Source: Rhizobacter terrae
Lineage (GTDB): Bacteria > Pseudomonadota > Gammaproteobacteria > Burkholderiales > Burkholderiaceae_C
Assembly: GCF_003852895.1 (NCBI RefSeq)
Contig: NZ_QUSW01000001.1
Coordinates: 434,001-498,000, forward strand
Direction: 5' to 3'
DNA: 64,000 nt
Translations under genes and position numbers: made by a program
The notes under the pieces: generated by a model
Seen by the model: only the letters and a program-made list of their open reading frames with translations
Databases searched by the model: none
Told to the model about the DNA's origin: nothing
Shown here: in pieces, positions 43,043 to 52,781 of the stretch
Position numbering within the stretch: the first letter of the stretch is position 1
How the letters are laid out: every line of letters begins with the position of its first letter

Positions 43043-45555
43043 TGATCGAGCTGCTCAAGCAACTGTCATGGCCCGAGCTGCGCCACCACCCGTGGCGCAA
43101 CGCCGCGGCCCTGCTCGCTGTGATGCTGGGCGTCGCGCTGGCCTTCTCGGTGCAGCTCATCAACCAGTCGGCGCTCAGCGAATTCAGCTCGGCGGTGCGC
43201 TCGGTCAACGGCCAGCCCGACTTCGAGTTGCGCGGCCAGCGCGGCGGCTTCGACGAAGCCTTGTACGAGCGCGTCGCCACGCATGCGCAAGTCGACATCG
43301 CGAGCCCCGTGGTCGAGATCGACACCTTCGTCATCGATGCGCAGAAGCAGCGCGTGCCGATGCGCGTGCTGGGCATCGACCCACTGGTGGCCGGCCCCCT
43401 GTCGCCTGCGCTGATGCCGCAGCCTGCCGCCGGCGTGGACCGGGCCGCGATGTTCGACGAACGCTCCATCTTCATCAACGGACCGGCACGGCTGCGGCTC
43501 AATGACGCGAAGTCGCTGCGCCTGCAATCGCAGCGCGGGCTGGTGGAGTTCGCGGTGCGCGGCGGCGTGGCCGCAGGCGGCGTGCCGATCGCCGTCATCG
43601 ACATCGCCACCGCACAGGAGCGCTTCGGCTGGCTGGGCAAGCTCAGCCGCATCGACGTGCGTCTGAAGCCGGGCACCAACCGTTCGCAGGTGATCGACGA
43701 GCTGAAGCTGCCCGAAGGCGTGCGCGCCGCCTCGCCGGACGAAGGCGCGCAGCGCGTCTCCAACGTCTCGCGCGCCTACCGCGTGAACCTCACCGTGCTG
43801 GCGCTGGTGGCCCTGTTCACGGGCGCGTTCCTGGTGTTCTCCATCCTCTCGCTGTCGGTGGCGAAGCGGCAGCCGCAGCTGGCCCTGCTGGGCGTCCTGG
43901 GCCTGAGCGCACGGCAGCGCATGGCACTCGTGCTGGCGGAGTCCGCGTTGCTGGGCTGCGCCGGCAGCCTGGTGGGCCTGCTGCTCGGCACGGCGCTGGC
44001 CGCACTGGGCCTGCGCATGTTCGCGGGCGACCTGGGCGGCGGCTACTTCCCCGGCATCGCACCGCCGCTGCACTTCGACGTGCTGGCGGCGCTGCTCTAC
44101 TTCCTGCTGGGCGTGGCGGCTGCCGTGCTGGGCGGATGGGTGCCAGCCCGCAACGCGCAACGCATGGCGCCGGCCCAGGCGCTGAAGGGCCTGGGCACGG
44201 TGCAGCCCGCCTCGCACATGCGCTGGTTCGGGCCGGCGCTGCTGCTGGCGAGCCTGCCGCTGGCGCTGCTGCCGCCGATCGCCGAGATGCCACTGGCTGC
44301 CTACCTGTCCGTTGCCTGTCTGCTTCTGGGCGGAATCGCCTGCGTGCCCTCAGGCATCGGCCTGCTGCTGCGCACGATGCGGCCGCCCGAAAACGCGCTC
44401 GCCCTGCTCGCGGTGGAGCGCGCCCGGCATCAACGCCAGACGGCCACCGTCGCGGTGGCTGGCGTGGTCGCGAGCCTGAGCCTGGCCGTCGCACTCACAG
44501 TGATGGTCGCGAGCTTCCGCGATTCGGTGACGCGCTGGCTCGACGCCCTGCTGCCGGCCGATCTCTACGCCCATGCAGCCACCAGCGGCGGCGCGGGCGA
44601 CATCGTGGTGCTGCCGCCTGCGCTGGTGAACGCCGCGGCCAAGGCACCGGGCGTGACGCGCGCCAAGGCCCAGCGCGTGGCCTCGATCACGCTGGATCCG
44701 CAGCGTCCCGCGGTGGGCCTGATCGCCCGCGACATCGACGACCCCGCCACCGAGCTGCCGCTGGTCAGCGACCTGCTGCCCGCGCCGAAGGACGCGACAC
44801 CGATCTACGTGAGCGAGGCGCTGAGCACGCTGTACCGCCTCACACCCGGCGCGCGCGTGCAGCTGCCGCTGCCCGACGGCCGCCGCGTGCCGGCCTTCGT
44901 GCGTGCGGTGTGGCGCGACTACGTGCGGCAGCATGGCGCCATCACCATGCACCTGGCCGACTACCGCCGCCTCACCGCCGACGATCGCGTGAACGACATC
45001 GCCATCTGGCTGGCGCCGAAGGCCGACGTGAACGCGGTGCAAGCCACCTTGCGCGAGGCCGCCCGCAAGCAGGGACTGGACGACGCATTGCTGGAGTTCG
45101 CCGCGCCCGGCGAGATCCGCGCCGTCTCGCTGCGCATCTTCGACCGCAGCTTCGCCGTGACCTACTGGCTGCAGGCGGTGGCCATCGCCATCGGCCTGTT
45201 CGGCATCGCCGCCAGCTTCTCCGCGCAGGTGCTGGCGCGGCGCAAGGAATTTGGCCTGCTGTCGCACCTGGGGCTCACGCGCCAGCAGGTGCTGACGGTG
45301 GTAGGTGCCGAAGGCGCGGTCTGGACAGCCGCCGGCGCGCTGGTGGGCTTGCTGCTGGGCATCGGCGTGAGCGTGGTGCTGGTGCACGTGGTGAATCCGC
45401 AGAGCTTCCACTGGACCATGGACATGCTGCTGCCCTGGGGCCGGCTGCTGCTCCTGTGCGCCGCGGTGATCATTGCCGGCACGTCCACTGCCTTGCTCGC
45501 CGGCCGCAGCGCCGCGAGCCGCGACATGGCGCTGGCGGTGAAGGAAGACTGGTAG
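43042..45555 (+). CDS. FtsX-like ABC transporter permease (AttF/AttG type)
   Basis: An 837-residue permease with two FtsX-domain repeats. There are about eight to ten membrane segments. One is near the N-terminus, three cluster at about residues 250-360, and more lie at about 390-510 and 700-830. Two large periplasmic loops separate them (about 45-250 and 510-700). Length and layout match AttF/AttG fusions and LolC/E-like proteins. Adjacent ATPase and AttH-like genes support an Att/Lol-like transporter. It overlaps the ATPase stop by one base. Confidence 0.92.
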   Translation: MIELLKQLSWPELRHHPWRNAAALLAVMLGVALAFSVQLINQSALSEFSSAVRSVNGQPDFELRGQRGGFDEALYERVATHAQVDIASPVVEIDTFVIDAQKQRVPMRVLGIDPLVAGPLSPALMPQPAAGVDRAAMFDERSIFINGPARLRLNDAKSLRLQSQRGLVEFAVRGGVAAGGVPIAVIDIATAQERFGWLGKLSRIDVRLKPGTNRSQVIDELKLPEGVRAASPDEGAQRVSNVSRAYRVNLTVLALVALFTGAFLVFSILSLSVAKRQPQLALLGVLGLSARQRMALVLAESALLGCAGSLVGLLLGTALAALGLRMFAGDLGGGYFPGIAPPLHFDVLAALLYFLLGVAAAVLGGWVPARNAQRMAPAQALKGLGTVQPASHMRWFGPALLLASLPLALLPPIAEMPLAAYLSVACLLLGGIACVPSGIGLLLRTMRPPENALALLAVERARHQRQTATVAVAGVVASLSLAVALTVMVASFRDSVTRWLDALLPADLYAHAATSGGAGDIVVLPPALVNAAAKAPGVTRAKAQRVASITLDPQRPAVGLIARDIDDPATELPLVSDLLPAPKDATPIYVSEALSTLYRLTPGARVQLPLPDGRRVPAFVRAVWRDYVRQHGAITMHLADYRRLTADDRVNDIAIWLAPKADVNAVQATLREAARKQGLDDALLEFAAPGEIRAVSLRIFDRSFAVTYWLQAVAIAIGLFGIAASFSAQVLARRKEFGLLSHLGLTRQQVLTVVGAEGAVWTAAGALVGLLLGIGVSVVLVHVVNPQSFHWTMDMLLPWGRLLLLCAAVIIAGTSTALLAGRSAASRDMALAVKEDW

Positions 45556-45581
45556 ACCATGGACGATCAAGGAGAACGCAC

Positions 45582-46532
45582 ATGAAGCTTCGCCCCCTGG
45601 GACGATCAGGCATCGAGGTCTCGCCGCTGTGTTTCGGCGGCAACGTGTTCGGCTGGACGGCCGATGAAGCAGCCTCGCACGCCATGCTGGACCGCTTCGT
45701 CGACGCCGGCTTCAACTTCATCGACACCGCCAACGTGTATTCGTTCTGGGTCGATGGCCACCAGGGCGGCGAGTCGGAATCGGTGATCGGCCGCTGGTTG
45801 CGCAAGAGCGGAAAGCGCGACCGCGTGGTGATTGCCACCAAGGTCGGCATGGCGATGCCGGAACTGGGCGAGGGGCTCGACCGGGCACGCATCGAGCGCT
45901 CGGTGGACGATTCCCTGCGGCGCCTGCAGACGGACCGCATCGACCTCTTCTACGCCCACAAGGACGACGACAAGACACCGATGGAGGAGACGCTGGCGGC
46001 CTTCGACCGGCTGGTGAGGGCGGGCAAGGTGCGCACCATCGGCGCATCGAACTTCAGCGGCGCGCGGCTGGAACAGGCCCTGGCCCTCAGCCAGCGCGAA
46101 GGCTTGGCGCGCTATGAATGCCTCCAGCCCCAGTACAACCTCGTCGACCGGCAACCGTTCGAGAGCGATCTCGCGCCGGTGTGCCTCAAGCATGGCGTGG
46201 CCGTGGCGAACTTCTTCTCGCTGGCCAGTGGCTTCCTCAGCGGCAAATACCATCGACTGGAAGACACCGAAGGCCGCGCACGAGCGCCGCGCCTGAAGAA
46301 CTACTTCAACGACCGCGGCATGCGCATCCTTGAAGCGCTGCTGGCAGTGTCGACGAGGCTGGGCACCACGCCCTCGACCGTGGCCATCGCCTGGACCATG
46401 GCGCAGCCGTCGATCACGAGCGCCATCGCGAGTGCGACCTCGGTGGCACAGCTCGACGAGTTGCTGCGCGCGGCCGAGCTGCGCATCGACGCGGCCAGCA
46501 TGGCGCAGCTGCAAGCCGCGAGCGCCGCGTGA
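45582..46532 (+). CDS. Aldo/keto reductase
   Basis: A 316-residue NADPH-dependent oxidoreductase of the AKR family. The start is MKLRPLGRSGIEVSPLCFGG. The catalytic tetrad region contains DTANVYS (Asp, Tyr), KVGM (Lys) and YAHKDD (His). The cofactor-binding C-terminal part includes SNFSG and AIASATSVAQLDEL. It resembles the YghZ/PhdYeHyA subgroup, which acts on carbonyls of broad type. It lies between the ABC permease and the AttH-like gene, with which it overlaps (GTGA), an unusual placement in this operon. GGAGA precedes the ATG at 45582. Confidence 0.92.
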   Translation: MKLRPLGRSGIEVSPLCFGGNVFGWTADEAASHAMLDRFVDAGFNFIDTANVYSFWVDGHQGGESESVIGRWLRKSGKRDRVVIATKVGMAMPELGEGLDRARIERSVDDSLRRLQTDRIDLFYAHKDDDKTPMEETLAAFDRLVRAGKVRTIGASNFSGARLEQALALSQREGLARYECLQPQYNLVDRQPFESDLAPVCLKHGVAVANFFSLASGFLSGKYHRLEDTEGRARAPRLKNYFNDRGMRILEALLAVSTRLGTTPSTVAIAWTMAQPSITSAIASATSVAQLDELLRAAELRIDAASMAQLQAASAA

Positions 46533-47605
46533 TTCCACGCCGCACGTTCATCGCTGCCACCGCCGGCCTCGCGCTGCCGGTGGCGTGGAGTGCCGAGCCC
46601 GGAGTGCGTCCGAGGCCCCTGAAGTTTCCGGCGGACTTCGGCGCGCACCCCGACACGCGCACCGAGTGGTGGTACGTGACGGGCGAGCTGCAATCCGGCG
46701 ACCGCAGCTTCGGCTTCCAGGTCACCTTCTTCCGCTCCAACACCGGCATCACCGGCGACCACCCCAGCCGCTTCACGCCGCGGCAGATCGTGTTCGCGCA
46801 TGCGGCGCTGAGCGACATCGAGGGCAAGCGGATGCGGCACGACCAACGCATCGCGCGCGATGGCTTCGGCGTCGTGCGCGCCAAGGAAGGCGACACCGAC
46901 CTGCGCCTGCGCGACTGGAAGATGGCCCGCAGCGGGCCCGCGGAAGACAGCCGCTACGACATGAGCGTGCGCAGCGAGGCCGGCGGCTTTGCGCTTGAAC
47001 TCGAGGCCAAGGCCTCGCGCATCGTCTTGCAAGGCAACGGCGGCCTCTCCACCAAGGGCCGCAAGCCCGGCGAGGCCAGCCACTACTACAGCCGGCCGCA
47101 GCTGGAAGTGGGCGGCACCCTCACGCTCGACGGCAAGCCGCTCACGGTCAAGGGCCGTGCGTGGCTGGACCACGAGTGGAGCAACATCTACATGGACAGC
47201 GAGGCCGTGGGCTGGGACTGGCTGGGCATGAACCTGGACAACGGCGAGTCGCTGATGGCCTTCCGCATGCGGCGGGCAGATGGCGCGGGCGTGTTCGCCG
47301 GCGGCAGCTGGACCGATGCGAAAGGCAAGGTCCGCAGCTTCACGCCCGAGGAAGTCCGCTTCACGCCCGGCCGCACCTGGACCAGCGCAGCGACGCGGGC
47401 GGTCTACCCGGTGGAGTGGGCGCTGGAGACGCCCAACGGCAAGTTCCTCGTCAAGTCGCTGATCGACAACCAGGAGATCGACAGCCGTGCGAGCACGGGG
47501 GCGATCTACTGGGAGGGCCTGAGCGACTTGACGGATGCCTCAGGCAAGCGCGTTGGACGCGGCTACCTGGAGATGACCGGGTACGCCGGCCGGCTCCGGA
47601 TATGA
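46529..47605 (+). CDS. AttH/CrtC-like secreted lipocalin-type protein
   Basis: A 358-residue protein with a twin-arginine-like signal (MIPRRTFIAATAGLALPVA). It is followed by the double lipocalin-like fold of the AttH/carotenoid 1,2-hydratase family (Lipocalin_9 and CrtC-like domains). The signatures are TEWWYVTGEL, FGFQVTFFR, HYYSRPQLEVGG and AWLDHEWSN. Genes of this kind travel with AttEFG-type ABC genes, as here. The protein probably handles a lipid or exported substrate in the periplasm. A GTG start overlaps the aldo/keto reductase stop (GTGA). Carotenoid hydratase activity is not implied. Confidence 0.88.
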   Translation: MIPRRTFIAATAGLALPVAWSAEPGVRPRPLKFPADFGAHPDTRTEWWYVTGELQSGDRSFGFQVTFFRSNTGITGDHPSRFTPRQIVFAHAALSDIEGKRMRHDQRIARDGFGVVRAKEGDTDLRLRDWKMARSGPAEDSRYDMSVRSEAGGFALELEAKASRIVLQGNGGLSTKGRKPGEASHYYSRPQLEVGGTLTLDGKPLTVKGRAWLDHEWSNIYMDSEAVGWDWLGMNLDNGESLMAFRMRRADGAGVFAGGSWTDAKGKVRSFTPEEVRFTPGRTWTSAATRAVYPVEWALETPNGKFLVKSLIDNQEIDSRASTGAIYWEGLSDLTDASGKRVGRGYLEMTGYAGRLRI

Positions 47606-47611
47606 GCGCGG

Positions 47612-49225
47612 TCAGTGCGCCCCGCCGCCGTCGCCCATCGCCTGGCCGGTCTTGGGCTTGGTGAGCCACACCACCGACACCATCAGCACGAACAGCACTG
47701 AGGACAGGTAGAACAGGTCCGTCGCTGCGAGCGTGTAGGCCTGCTGGTCGATGAGCCGGTTGACCATCGCCAGCCCCTGCTCCGGGGACATGCCCGTCGC
47801 GCCGAGTTGCGCCAGCGTGGCCGTGGCCGCATCGTTGCCGCGGTTGATGCTCTCCGCGATGTGCGCGTGGTGCATGTTGGCGCGGCTCTCCCACACCGTG
47901 GTGAAGATCGACGTGCCCACCGCACCCATCGTGATGCGCACGAAGTTCGACAAGCCCGCCGCCGCCGGCATGCGCGGGGGAGGCAGGCCGGAGAACACGA
48001 TGGCCTGCAGCGGGATGAAGAAGAAGGCCATCGCCGCGCCCTGCATCAGCGTCGGGATGAGCACGCCGCTGAACTCGGTCTGCGTGTTGAAGCGCGAGCG
48101 CAGGTACAGCACCAGGCCGAAGCCGAGGAAGGCCACCGTCGCCAGCTTGCGCGGGTCGATCTTCGACACATTCTTGCCCACCCAGGGCGACAGGATGATC
48201 GCCAGCACACCCACCGGCGCCATCGCCATGCCGGCCCAGGTGGCCGTGTAGCCCATGTACTGCTGCAGCCACAGCGGCATCAGCACCACGTTGCCGAAGA
48301 ACAGGCCGTAGCCCAGCGACAGCGCCACCGTGCCCAGCGCGAAGTTGCGGCGCGAGAACAGGCGCAGGTCCACGATGGGGTGCGTCTCCGTCAGCTCCCA
48401 GGCGAGGAAGAACAGGAAGCCCACCACCGCCATCACCGCGAGCATGATGATCTGCGTGGAGTTGAACCAGTCCAGCTCCTTGCCCTTGTCGATCATGATC
48501 TGCAGGGAACCCACCCACAGCACCAGCAGGCCCAGGCCCACGTAGTCCAGCGGCACGCGCTTGGGTCCCGGATCACGCTTGTGATAGATGGACCAGGTGA
48601 TGCCCGCGGCCACGATGCCCACGGGGATGTTGATGTAGAAGATCCACGGCCAGGAAATGTTGTCGGTGATCCAGCCGCCCAGGAGCGGCCCGACCACCGG
48701 CGCGACAAGCACCGTCATCGCCCACATCGCCATCGCGCTGCCGGCCTTCGCTGGTGGGTAGCTGCCCAGCAGCAGCGTCTGCGACAGCGGGATCATCGGA
48801 CCCGCGACCAGGCCCTGCACCACGCGGAAGAAGATCAGCGATTCGATGTTGGGCGCGAGGCCGCACAGCCACGACGCGATCACGAAGAGGATCACGCTCG
48901 CGACGAACAGGCGCACCTGGCCGAAGCGCTGCGTGAGCCAGCCCGTCAGCGGCACCGAGATGGCATTGGCCACCGCGAAGGAGGTGATGACCCAGGTGCC
49001 CTGCGCCGGGCTCACGCCCATGTCGCCGGCAATGGCGGGGATGGACACGTTCGCGATGGACGAGTCCAGCACGTTCATGAAGGTGGCCAGCGACAGGGCC
49101 AGCGTGCCCAGCACGAGCTGCGTGCCGTGCAGCGGGCCCGACTGCACCACGCGAGGTGGGGTGGGCGGTGCGGGGGGCGCGGGCGGAGAGCCCGGCCCGT
49201 CAAGGACGGCCGATGCGTTGCTCAT
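47612..49225 (-). CDS. emrB: DHA2/EmrB family MFS drug exporter
   Basis: A 537-residue member of the major facilitator superfamily with about 14 membrane helices. The DHA2 motif is in LDSSIANVSIPAIAGDMGVS, followed by the RFGQVRLF loop and the GPLLGGWITDN motif C of antiporters. It exports hydrophobic drugs or uncouplers in exchange for protons. Together with the HlyD-like gene (13-base gap) and the NodT-type channel it forms a three-part pump. It is the last gene of the MarR-controlled leftward operon. Confidence 0.94.
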   Translation of the reverse strand: MSNASAVLDGPGSPPAPPAPPTPPRVVQSGPLHGTQLVLGTLALSLATFMNVLDSSIANVSIPAIAGDMGVSPAQGTWVITSFAVANAISVPLTGWLTQRFGQVRLFVASVILFVIASWLCGLAPNIESLIFFRVVQGLVAGPMIPLSQTLLLGSYPPAKAGSAMAMWAMTVLVAPVVGPLLGGWITDNISWPWIFYINIPVGIVAAGITWSIYHKRDPGPKRVPLDYVGLGLLVLWVGSLQIMIDKGKELDWFNSTQIIMLAVMAVVGFLFFLAWELTETHPIVDLRLFSRRNFALGTVALSLGYGLFFGNVVLMPLWLQQYMGYTATWAGMAMAPVGVLAIILSPWVGKNVSKIDPRKLATVAFLGFGLVLYLRSRFNTQTEFSGVLIPTLMQGAAMAFFFIPLQAIVFSGLPPPRMPAAAGLSNFVRITMGAVGTSIFTTVWESRANMHHAHIAESINRGNDAATATLAQLGATGMSPEQGLAMVNRLIDQQAYTLAATDLFYLSSVLFVLMVSVVWLTKPKTGQAMGDGGGAH

Positions 49226-49238
49226 GGCGTCCTCGCTT

Positions 49239-50555
49239 TCAGCCCGGCTGGCTCATCGCGACGCTGGCCGAGGGCTTGGCGCCGGAGACGTGCGTGGCAC
49301 CGCCGCGGCCCAGGTTGGCCGAGATGATGTCGTGCACCATGCGGTCGGCCGCGGTGGTCTGCACATCGAAGGCTTGCGTGGTGTTCGAACGCGCGCTGGC
49401 ACCGGCGGCGGCCAGCGGCTGGCCGCTTTGCTCGGCGATGTCCACCGTCGCTTCCATCGACAGGCCCACGCGCAGGGGATGCTCGGCCAGTTGCTTGGCG
49501 TTGAGCTCCACGCGCACCGGCACGCGCTGCACCACCTTGATCCAGTTGCCCGTGGCGTTCTGCGCGGGCAGCAGCGCGAAGGCGGCACCAGTGCCGGCAC
49601 CGAGGCCGACCACGCGGCCTTCGTACTCCACCTTCTCGCCGTAGATGTCGGCATGCAGCTTCACCGGCTGGCCGATGCGCATCTTGCGCAGCTGCACTTC
49701 CTTGAAGTTGGCCTCGACCCACACCTGCTCGAGCGGGATGATGGACATGAGCGGTGCGCCGGCCTGGATGCGCTGGCCGACCTGCACGGTGCGCTTGGCG
49801 ACCTGGCCCGACACGGGCGCGGGCAGTTCGGTGCGCTGCAGCGACAGGTAGGCCTCGCGCACGGCCGCGGCGGCGCGCTGCACGTTCGGGTGGTTTTCCA
49901 CGCTCGTGCCTTCGGTCAGCGCCTTGTTGCTGATGGCCTGTTCCTGCGCGGCGGCCAGGGCCGACTGCGCACCGGCCAGCGCGCTCTTGGCGGCGGCCAG
50001 CGTGGTCTCGGCGTGCTTCATTTCTTCGCCGCCGACGGCACCGGTGGCCACCAGCGGCTGGCGGCGGTTCACGTCTTCGTTGGCGCGGGCCACGTCGCTG
50101 CGCATGCGGTCGACCTCGGCCTCGCGCAGGCGGATGTTGGCTTCCAGCGTGCCGTTGGTGGCGTACATGGTGCGCACTTCACGCACGGTCTGCGCGAGCT
50201 GGGCCTGCGCACGTTCGAGCGCGAGCTTGGCGTCGGCGGGGTCCAGCTTGACCAGCGGCTGGCCGGCCTTCACCACATCGGTGTCGTCGGCCAGGATGGC
50301 CAGCACCGTGCCGCCGACCTGCGGCGTGATCTGCACGACCGGCGCCTGCACGTAGGCGTTGTCGGTGTTCTCGTAGTGGCGCAGCACGACGCCCCAGTAC
50401 ACGCCGTAGGCAATCGCGGCGGCGGCGGTGATGCCGGCCACGGCCAGCAGCGCGGGCTTGCGCTTGGACGGCGACACGGCCGGCGCGGGCACGGTGGCCA
50501 CCGGCGCGGCATTGGGCGTCGTGGCGGGGGCCTTGTTGTCTTGTTCGTTGCTCAT
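49239..50555 (-). CDS. emrA: HlyD/EmrA family membrane fusion protein
   Basis: A 438-residue periplasmic adaptor with one N-terminal membrane anchor (about residues 32-55). A biotinyl-lipoyl-like domain follows (VQAPVVQITPQVGGTVLAIL), then a long alpha-helical hairpin (about 105-245). The beta-barrel part has VWVEANFKEVQLRKMRIGQP. It connects the EmrB exporter to the outer-membrane channel. GAGGAA lies eight bases before the ATG at 50555. Last residues are Ser/Ala-rich and disordered. It lies 25 bases downstream of the NodT-type gene, so the operon order is marR, outer-membrane factor, emrA, emrB. Confidence 0.94.
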   Translation of the reverse strand: MSNEQDNKAPATTPNAAPVATVPAPAVSPSKRKPALLAVAGITAAAAIAYGVYWGVVLRHYENTDNAYVQAPVVQITPQVGGTVLAILADDTDVVKAGQPLVKLDPADAKLALERAQAQLAQTVREVRTMYATNGTLEANIRLREAEVDRMRSDVARANEDVNRRQPLVATGAVGGEEMKHAETTLAAAKSALAGAQSALAAAQEQAISNKALTEGTSVENHPNVQRAAAAVREAYLSLQRTELPAPVSGQVAKRTVQVGQRIQAGAPLMSIIPLEQVWVEANFKEVQLRKMRIGQPVKLHADIYGEKVEYEGRVVGLGAGTGAAFALLPAQNATGNWIKVVQRVPVRVELNAKQLAEHPLRVGLSMEATVDIAEQSGQPLAAAGASARSNTTQAFDVQTTAADRMVHDIISANLGRGGATHVSGAKPSASVAMSQPG

Positions 50556-50580
50556 GGTGTTCCTCGGATTCCCTGCAAGT

Positions 50581-52152
50581 TCATCGTTGTGAGTTGACGG
50601 CGGTGAGCGTGGCGGGCGCGTCGGACTGGTATCCGCCGCCCAGCGCGCGCGCCAGGGAGGCTTCGGCGCTCAGGTGACGCGCCTTCAGGTCGGATGCCGC
50701 GCGGCGTTGCGCGAGCACATTGGTTTCGGCAGTCAGCACGACCAGGAAGTTGCCCAGGCCGTTCTGGTAGCGCTGCGTGGCGAGGTCGAAGGCCGACTCG
50801 GCGGACTTCGTCGCCTCGGCCTGCGCCGCCTGCTGACGTTCCAGCGATTGCAGCGTGCTGACCTCGTCGGCCACTTCGCGCAGCGCCCGTAGCAGCGAGG
50901 CGTTGTAGCCATCGATGGCGGCATCCACCTCGGCGTTCTTCGCGCTCAGGTTGGCACGCAGGCGACCGCCTTCGAAGATGGGCAGTCGCACCGCGGGGCC
51001 GATGCCGTAGGTCTCGGCGCCGGACTTCACGAACTTGTCCAGGCCGATGCTCGACAGGCCGGCGAAGGCCACGAGGTTGACGTTCGGATAGAACTGCGCC
51101 TTCGCGACATCCACGTCCTTCATTGCGGCTTCGACGCGCCAGCGCTGCGCCACCAGGTCGGCGCGCCGGCCGATCAGGTCCGCCGGCAGGCCTTGCGGCA
51201 GCGGCACGGCCTTCACCTCGGTCAGTTGCGGGCTCAGCGTGTCGTAGGCTGTCGGCGCCTGGCCGCTCAGCTCGGCCAGCGCGTGGCGAGTGCGCGCGAT
51301 CTGCTCGTCCAGCGTCTCCAGCTCGACCCGGGTCTGCGCGATGATGCCTTCGGCCTGGCGCAACTCGACGTTGGTGTCCAGGCCGGCGCCCACGCGCTGG
51401 CGCACCAGCTTCAAGGTCTGGTCGCGCTCGCTCAGCGCCTGCAGCGCCACCTTGCGCGCATCGACCAGCCGGGCCAGGTTCACGTAGGTGTTGGCGACGT
51501 TGCCGGCCAGCAGGACGCGGGCGGCCTGCGCTTCGGCCTGCGTCGCACGCAGCGTGCCGATGGCGGAGGCCACGCTCGCCTTCTGGCGGCCGAACAGGTC
51601 CAGCTCCCAGCTCGCGCTGACCTGCGCGGAGTTGTTCCACTTGATGGAGCCGCCCAGCGGCGGCGGCACCAGGCCGTTCTTGGTGAAGCGCTGGTCGGTC
51701 AGGTCCAGCGAGCCGTTGACTTGCGGCAGGCGTGCGGCATTGGTGGCATCAACAGCAGCCTGCGCCTGCACCAGGCGGGCTTGCACCGTCTGCAGGCCGG
51801 GCTGCGTGGCGAGCGCCTTGTCGACCACGGCATTGAGCTGCGCGTCGCCCCAGCCGGTCCACCAATCGGTCTTGGGCCAGGGCGCATCGGCGCCCTTGAC
51901 GCCAACCTGCTCGGCCGTCATCAACTGATGCGAGTGCGGCACGGCGCCGCTGGTGCTCGCGCAGCCGGTGACCAGCAGTGCGGTGGCGAGCACGGCACCC
52001 AGCATCGTGGCGGCGGTGAAGAGCGACGCCTTGCGCTCGTGCGACAGGGCAGATTGCGCGCCCGGCTTGCGTGCGGGCTGCCCGGCCCTTCTCGGCTGAG
52101 ACGCCTGCTCGCGACGCAGCGGCGAGTTCAGGCACATCGAGTTGTTGTTCAT
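50581..52152 (-). CDS. Outer-membrane efflux lipoprotein (NodT/OprM family)
   Basis: A 523-residue TolC-like channel with a lipobox (LLVTGCAS). The N-terminal domain contains WWTGWGDAQLNAVVDKAL, and long coiled-coil helices repeat in two halves, as in the family. NodT-type proteins form the outer-membrane exit duct of three-part pumps. The start at 52152 overlaps the MarR stop by four bases (ATGA), and it is followed by emrA. The first 35 residues before the signal are unusually long and Arg-rich, so a start closer to the signal peptide is possible. Confidence 0.92.
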   Translation of the reverse strand: MNNNSMCLNSPLRREQASQPRRAGQPARKPGAQSALSHERKASLFTAATMLGAVLATALLVTGCASTSGAVPHSHQLMTAEQVGVKGADAPWPKTDWWTGWGDAQLNAVVDKALATQPGLQTVQARLVQAQAAVDATNAARLPQVNGSLDLTDQRFTKNGLVPPPLGGSIKWNNSAQVSASWELDLFGRQKASVASAIGTLRATQAEAQAARVLLAGNVANTYVNLARLVDARKVALQALSERDQTLKLVRQRVGAGLDTNVELRQAEGIIAQTRVELETLDEQIARTRHALAELSGQAPTAYDTLSPQLTEVKAVPLPQGLPADLIGRRADLVAQRWRVEAAMKDVDVAKAQFYPNVNLVAFAGLSSIGLDKFVKSGAETYGIGPAVRLPIFEGGRLRANLSAKNAEVDAAIDGYNASLLRALREVADEVSTLQSLERQQAAQAEATKSAESAFDLATQRYQNGLGNFLVVLTAETNVLAQRRAASDLKARHLSAEASLARALGGGYQSDAPATLTAVNSQR

Positions 52153-52649
52153 TGTGGGTCCTCCTTGTCGGCCTGCATGCGCTGGCCGTTGAGCAGCATC
52201 TGCTGCAGAAATTCCTTGACTTGATACCACTCCTGCTTGCTGAAACCTGTCAGGAATGCGTTGTTGACCTCGGCCAGCACATGGGGAATCTGCGCCGCCG
52301 CCACCTCGCCTTCGGGCGTGATGCGCAGGTGCACGACGCGGCGGTCGGTCTCCGAACGCACCCGCTCGATCAGGCCCTTGGCGGCCAGGCGGTCGAGCAT
52401 GCGCGTCATGGCGCCGGCGTCGATGGACATCTCCTTGGCCAGCTCGAAGGCGGTGTCGGCCTTGCCTTCCTTGAGGTACCACAGGGGCTTCCACTGCGCG
52501 TCGGTCAGGCCCAGTTCAGTCATGCGCCCTTCCACTTCGCGGCGCATGCTGAGCATCAGCTGGAACAGCAAGTGCCCCAGGCTGTCGGCCATCTTGTAGT
52601 CCTCGCCGGCGTAGAAGCAGACGGGACGGGGTGCGCGGGAGGAAGACAT
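52149..52649 (-). CDS. MarR family transcriptional regulator
   Basis: A 166-residue winged-helix regulator. The recognition region is DAGAMTRMLDRLAAKGLIER, and the wing SETDRRVVHLRITPEG is typical of MarR. It is the first gene of the efflux operon, and a long palindrome stands just upstream, so it is most likely an autorepressor released by a phenolic or drug-like ligand. The ATG at 52649 is preferred to an upstream start at 52685, which would lie inside the operator. Confidence 0.93.
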   Translation of the reverse strand: MSSSRAPRPVCFYAGEDYKMADSLGHLLFQLMLSMRREVEGRMTELGLTDAQWKPLWYLKEGKADTAFELAKEMSIDAGAMTRMLDRLAAKGLIERVRSETDRRVVHLRITPEGEVAAAQIPHVLAEVNNAFLTGFSKQEWYQVKEFLQQMLLNGQRMQADKEDPQ

Positions 52650-52665
52650 GGGATACGGTTGCCTC

Positions 52666-52693
52666 AGCAATATTTGCTTGGGCAAATTTTGCT
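52666..52693. promoter_or_regulatory. MarR operator
   Basis: Arms AGCAATATTTGC and GCAAATTTTGCT, separated by TTGG, pair at 11 of 12 positions. The AT-rich palindrome stands out in this GC-rich region and lies 17 bases before the marR start. It probably covers the promoter of the efflux operon. Confidence 0.8.
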
Positions 52694-52781
52694 ACGGCAG
52701 ACAAATCCCTGCAAGTCCCAAGGTCATGTGCGTCTGACGCGCGGGAGGAAAAAGTCACGGACGCCCCTAGACTCCCCGACC

